NCBI GenBank assembly: GCA_965212135.1
Contig: OZ243044.1
Location: forward strand, 868,001-932,000
Source of the DNA: Bin75 sp965212135
GTDB taxonomy: Bacteria > Nitrospirota > Nitrospiria > Nitrospirales > UBA8639
Reading direction: 5' to 3'
Length of the DNA: 64,000 nt
Below, one piece after another: positions 62,760 to 64,000 of the stretch. Numbering within the stretch: the stretch's first letter is position 1; the number at the start of each line of letters is the position of its first letter. The notes under the pieces are model-generated. The model was not told the origin of the DNA and ran no database searches. It saw only the letters and a list, made by a program, of their open reading frames with translations. A program made the translations under genes and the position numbers.

Positions 62760-64000
62760 TCACGCCCCATGACATTTTTTGTATTTTTTGCCGCTGCCGC
62801 AGGGGCACGGTTCGTTGCGGCCAACTTTGGCCTGCGTCCGATGGACGGTTTGCGCCACCGGCTCGGCGGCGCCTCGATTGAAGACCATGGGGGGCGGTGA
62901 CGCGGCGTCATCTTCCATGGGAGGCCGTTCCCCTTTGACCACCTGCACTCTAAACAGCCGCTCAAGCGCGTCGGACTTGATGCGGTCCATCATGGCGGCA
63001 AACATGTCAAAGCCTTCCCGCTTATACTCCGCCAGCGGGTCTTTCTGCCCGTACCCTCTTAGCCCGATGCCGTCCCGGAGCTGATCCATTCCCAGCAGAT
63101 GTTCCTTCCAATGATGATCAATGACCTGCAGGATCAACGCCCGTTCAAGCTGACGCCGGACCTCGGACCCGACGGCCTCGTCCCGTTCCCGCTGCTTCTG
63201 CGCAAAGAGCGCCTTCGCGCGTTCACGCAATTCATCGCGCAGACCATCCCGTCCCATGTCCGCCATGTCCTCGCCCGCCATGACCACCGCGCCAAACTGC
63301 GCGAGGACGGCTTCACGCAACCCTTCCAGATCCCAGGCTTCGGCATAGGCTTCTTCCGGACAGTGGGTATTGATTAAGGCATCCGCGACGTTGGACAGCC
63401 AATCCTCCACGTCCTCTTCAATGGAATCCCCGGCGAGGACACCGGCGCGATGGGCATAGATAATTTCGCGCTGTTTATTCATGACGTCGTCATACTCAAG
63501 AATCTGTTTGCGGATTTCAAAATTATGCGCCTCGACTTTCTTCTGCGCGTTTTCAATGGACCTGGTGACCATCCGGTGTTCAATGGGCACCCCTTCCTCC
63601 ATGCCCAGTTTCAACATCAGATTGGAAACCCGTTCAGACGCAAAAATACGCATCAAATCGTCTTCAAGGGACAGGAAGAAGCGGGACGACCCCGGATCGC
63701 CCTGGCGACCGGAACGGCCTCGAAGCTGATTGTCAATCCGGCGGCTTTCGTGCCGCTCCGTGCCGACAATGTGCAATCCGCCCGCCGCCAGCACGTCTGT
63801 CTTTTCGGCTTCGCACTGCTCCTGAATCCTGGCCAGCGCCGCCTGTTTTTGTTCCTCGGTCAGCTTGTCGCCCCGATAGACCACCTGCTGCTTGTATAAG
63901 GCATCGGCGCTACCGCCCAGCACAATATCCGTGCCCCGCCCGGCCATGTTGGTGGCCAGCGTCACCGCGCCCCTGCCTCCGGCCTGTGAAATAATTTCCG
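62760..64000 (-). CDS. secA: Preprotein translocase ATPase SecA (C-terminal part)
   Basis: Partial; the gene enters from beyond the window end, so only the last ~413 codons are visible. The segment starts EIISQAGGRGAVTLATNMAGRGTDIVLGG, the second helicase-motor region, followed by the helical-scaffold and wing region. The C-terminus is the zinc-binding CPCGSGKKYKKCHG, which binds SecB or phospholipid. Its stop is 100 bp downstream of the end of the ATPase gene (convergent). Confidence 0.96.
   Translation of the reverse strand, partial: EIISQAGGRGAVTLATNMAGRGTDIVLGGSADALYKQQVVYRGDKLTEEQKQAALARIQEQCEAEKTDVLAAGGLHIVGTERHESRRIDNQLRGRSGRQGDPGSSRFFLSLEDDLMRIFASERVSNLMLKLGMEEGVPIEHRMVTRSIENAQKKVEAHNFEIRKQILEYDDVMNKQREIIYAHRAGVLAGDSIEEDVEDWLSNVADALINTHCPEEAYAEAWDLEGLREAVLAQFGAVVMAGEDMADMGRDGLRDELRERAKALFAQKQRERDEAVGSEVRRQLERALILQVIDHHWKEHLLGMDQLRDGIGLRGYGQKDPLAEYKREGFDMFAAMMDRIKSDALERLFRVQVVKGERPPMEDDAASPPPMVFNRGAAEPVAQTVHRTQAKVGRNEPCPCGSGKKYKKCHGA

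Overview
The window comes from a moderately G+C-rich, Gram-negative-type bacterium. Supporting signs are lipoproteins with lipobox cysteines, Lgt, BamE/SmpA-like lipoproteins, an MsbA-like exporter and a complete 14-subunit-type complex I. Gene style (NuoC-NuoD fusion, sigma-70 with a long non-conserved insert, periplasmic copper and molybdopterin proteins) would fit a respiratory organism of the Nitrospirota or a neighbouring phylum. That placement is an inference and cannot be proved from this window.

Layout. 1-7.1 kb (minus): an AddA-like helicase/nuclease, an AddB-like nuclease and lgt form a tightly overlapping operon. 7.3-8.2 kb: the Fe-S carrier ATPase Mrp. 8.2-11.45 kb: a visibly A+T-rich island with a DUF5343 protein, an Rx4H HEPN protein and a HindIII-type restriction-modification pair. 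11.5-17.0 kb (plus): a Rieske protein, a four-gene sugar-type ABC importer, a hypothetical and a DsrE-like protein. 17.0-22.7 kb (minus): a TPR/2OG-Fe(II) oxygenase fusion, RpoD, an HTH protein and an FG-GAP protein. 22.8-25.9 kb (plus): EttA and three small genes. 26-30.7 kb (minus): peroxiredoxin, cold-shock protein, ABC exporter, peptide deformylase and a HEAT-repeat protein, with three rho-independent terminators. 30.9-34.2 kb (plus): a blue-copper-like secreted protein, a DUF6884 protein and a sulfite-oxidase-like molybdopterin protein.

34.2-58.6 kb (minus) is dominated by the nuo operon: midA/NDUFAF7-like gene, nuoA, B, CD, E, F, G, H, I, J, K, L, M, N. It is complete but interrupted. 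Between nuoB and nuoCD lie a BamE-like lipoprotein gene and a hicA-hicB module flanked by a perfect 58-bp direct repeat of the nuoC 5' end. Between nuoG and nuoH lie a DUF932 gene and a RelE/ParE-type toxin-antitoxin pair. The nuoA-nuoB gap holds three 51-bp tandem repeats. Immediately downstream of nuoN, in the same direction, are a large nuclease-methyltransferase fusion (type IIG-like), a small unknown ORF and an SDH/ClpP-fold serine protease.

58.9-62.7 kb (plus) is a second defence cassette: N4-cytosine-type methyltransferase, TdeIII-type endonuclease and an Sll1717-type P-loop ATPase. It is followed by the C-terminal part of secA, which runs off the window.

The core genes are ordinary. 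The interest lies in three separate restriction/defence loci and in how many accessory modules sit, all co-directional, in or beside the complex I operon. No tRNA, rRNA, CRISPR array, transposase or integrase was recognised.
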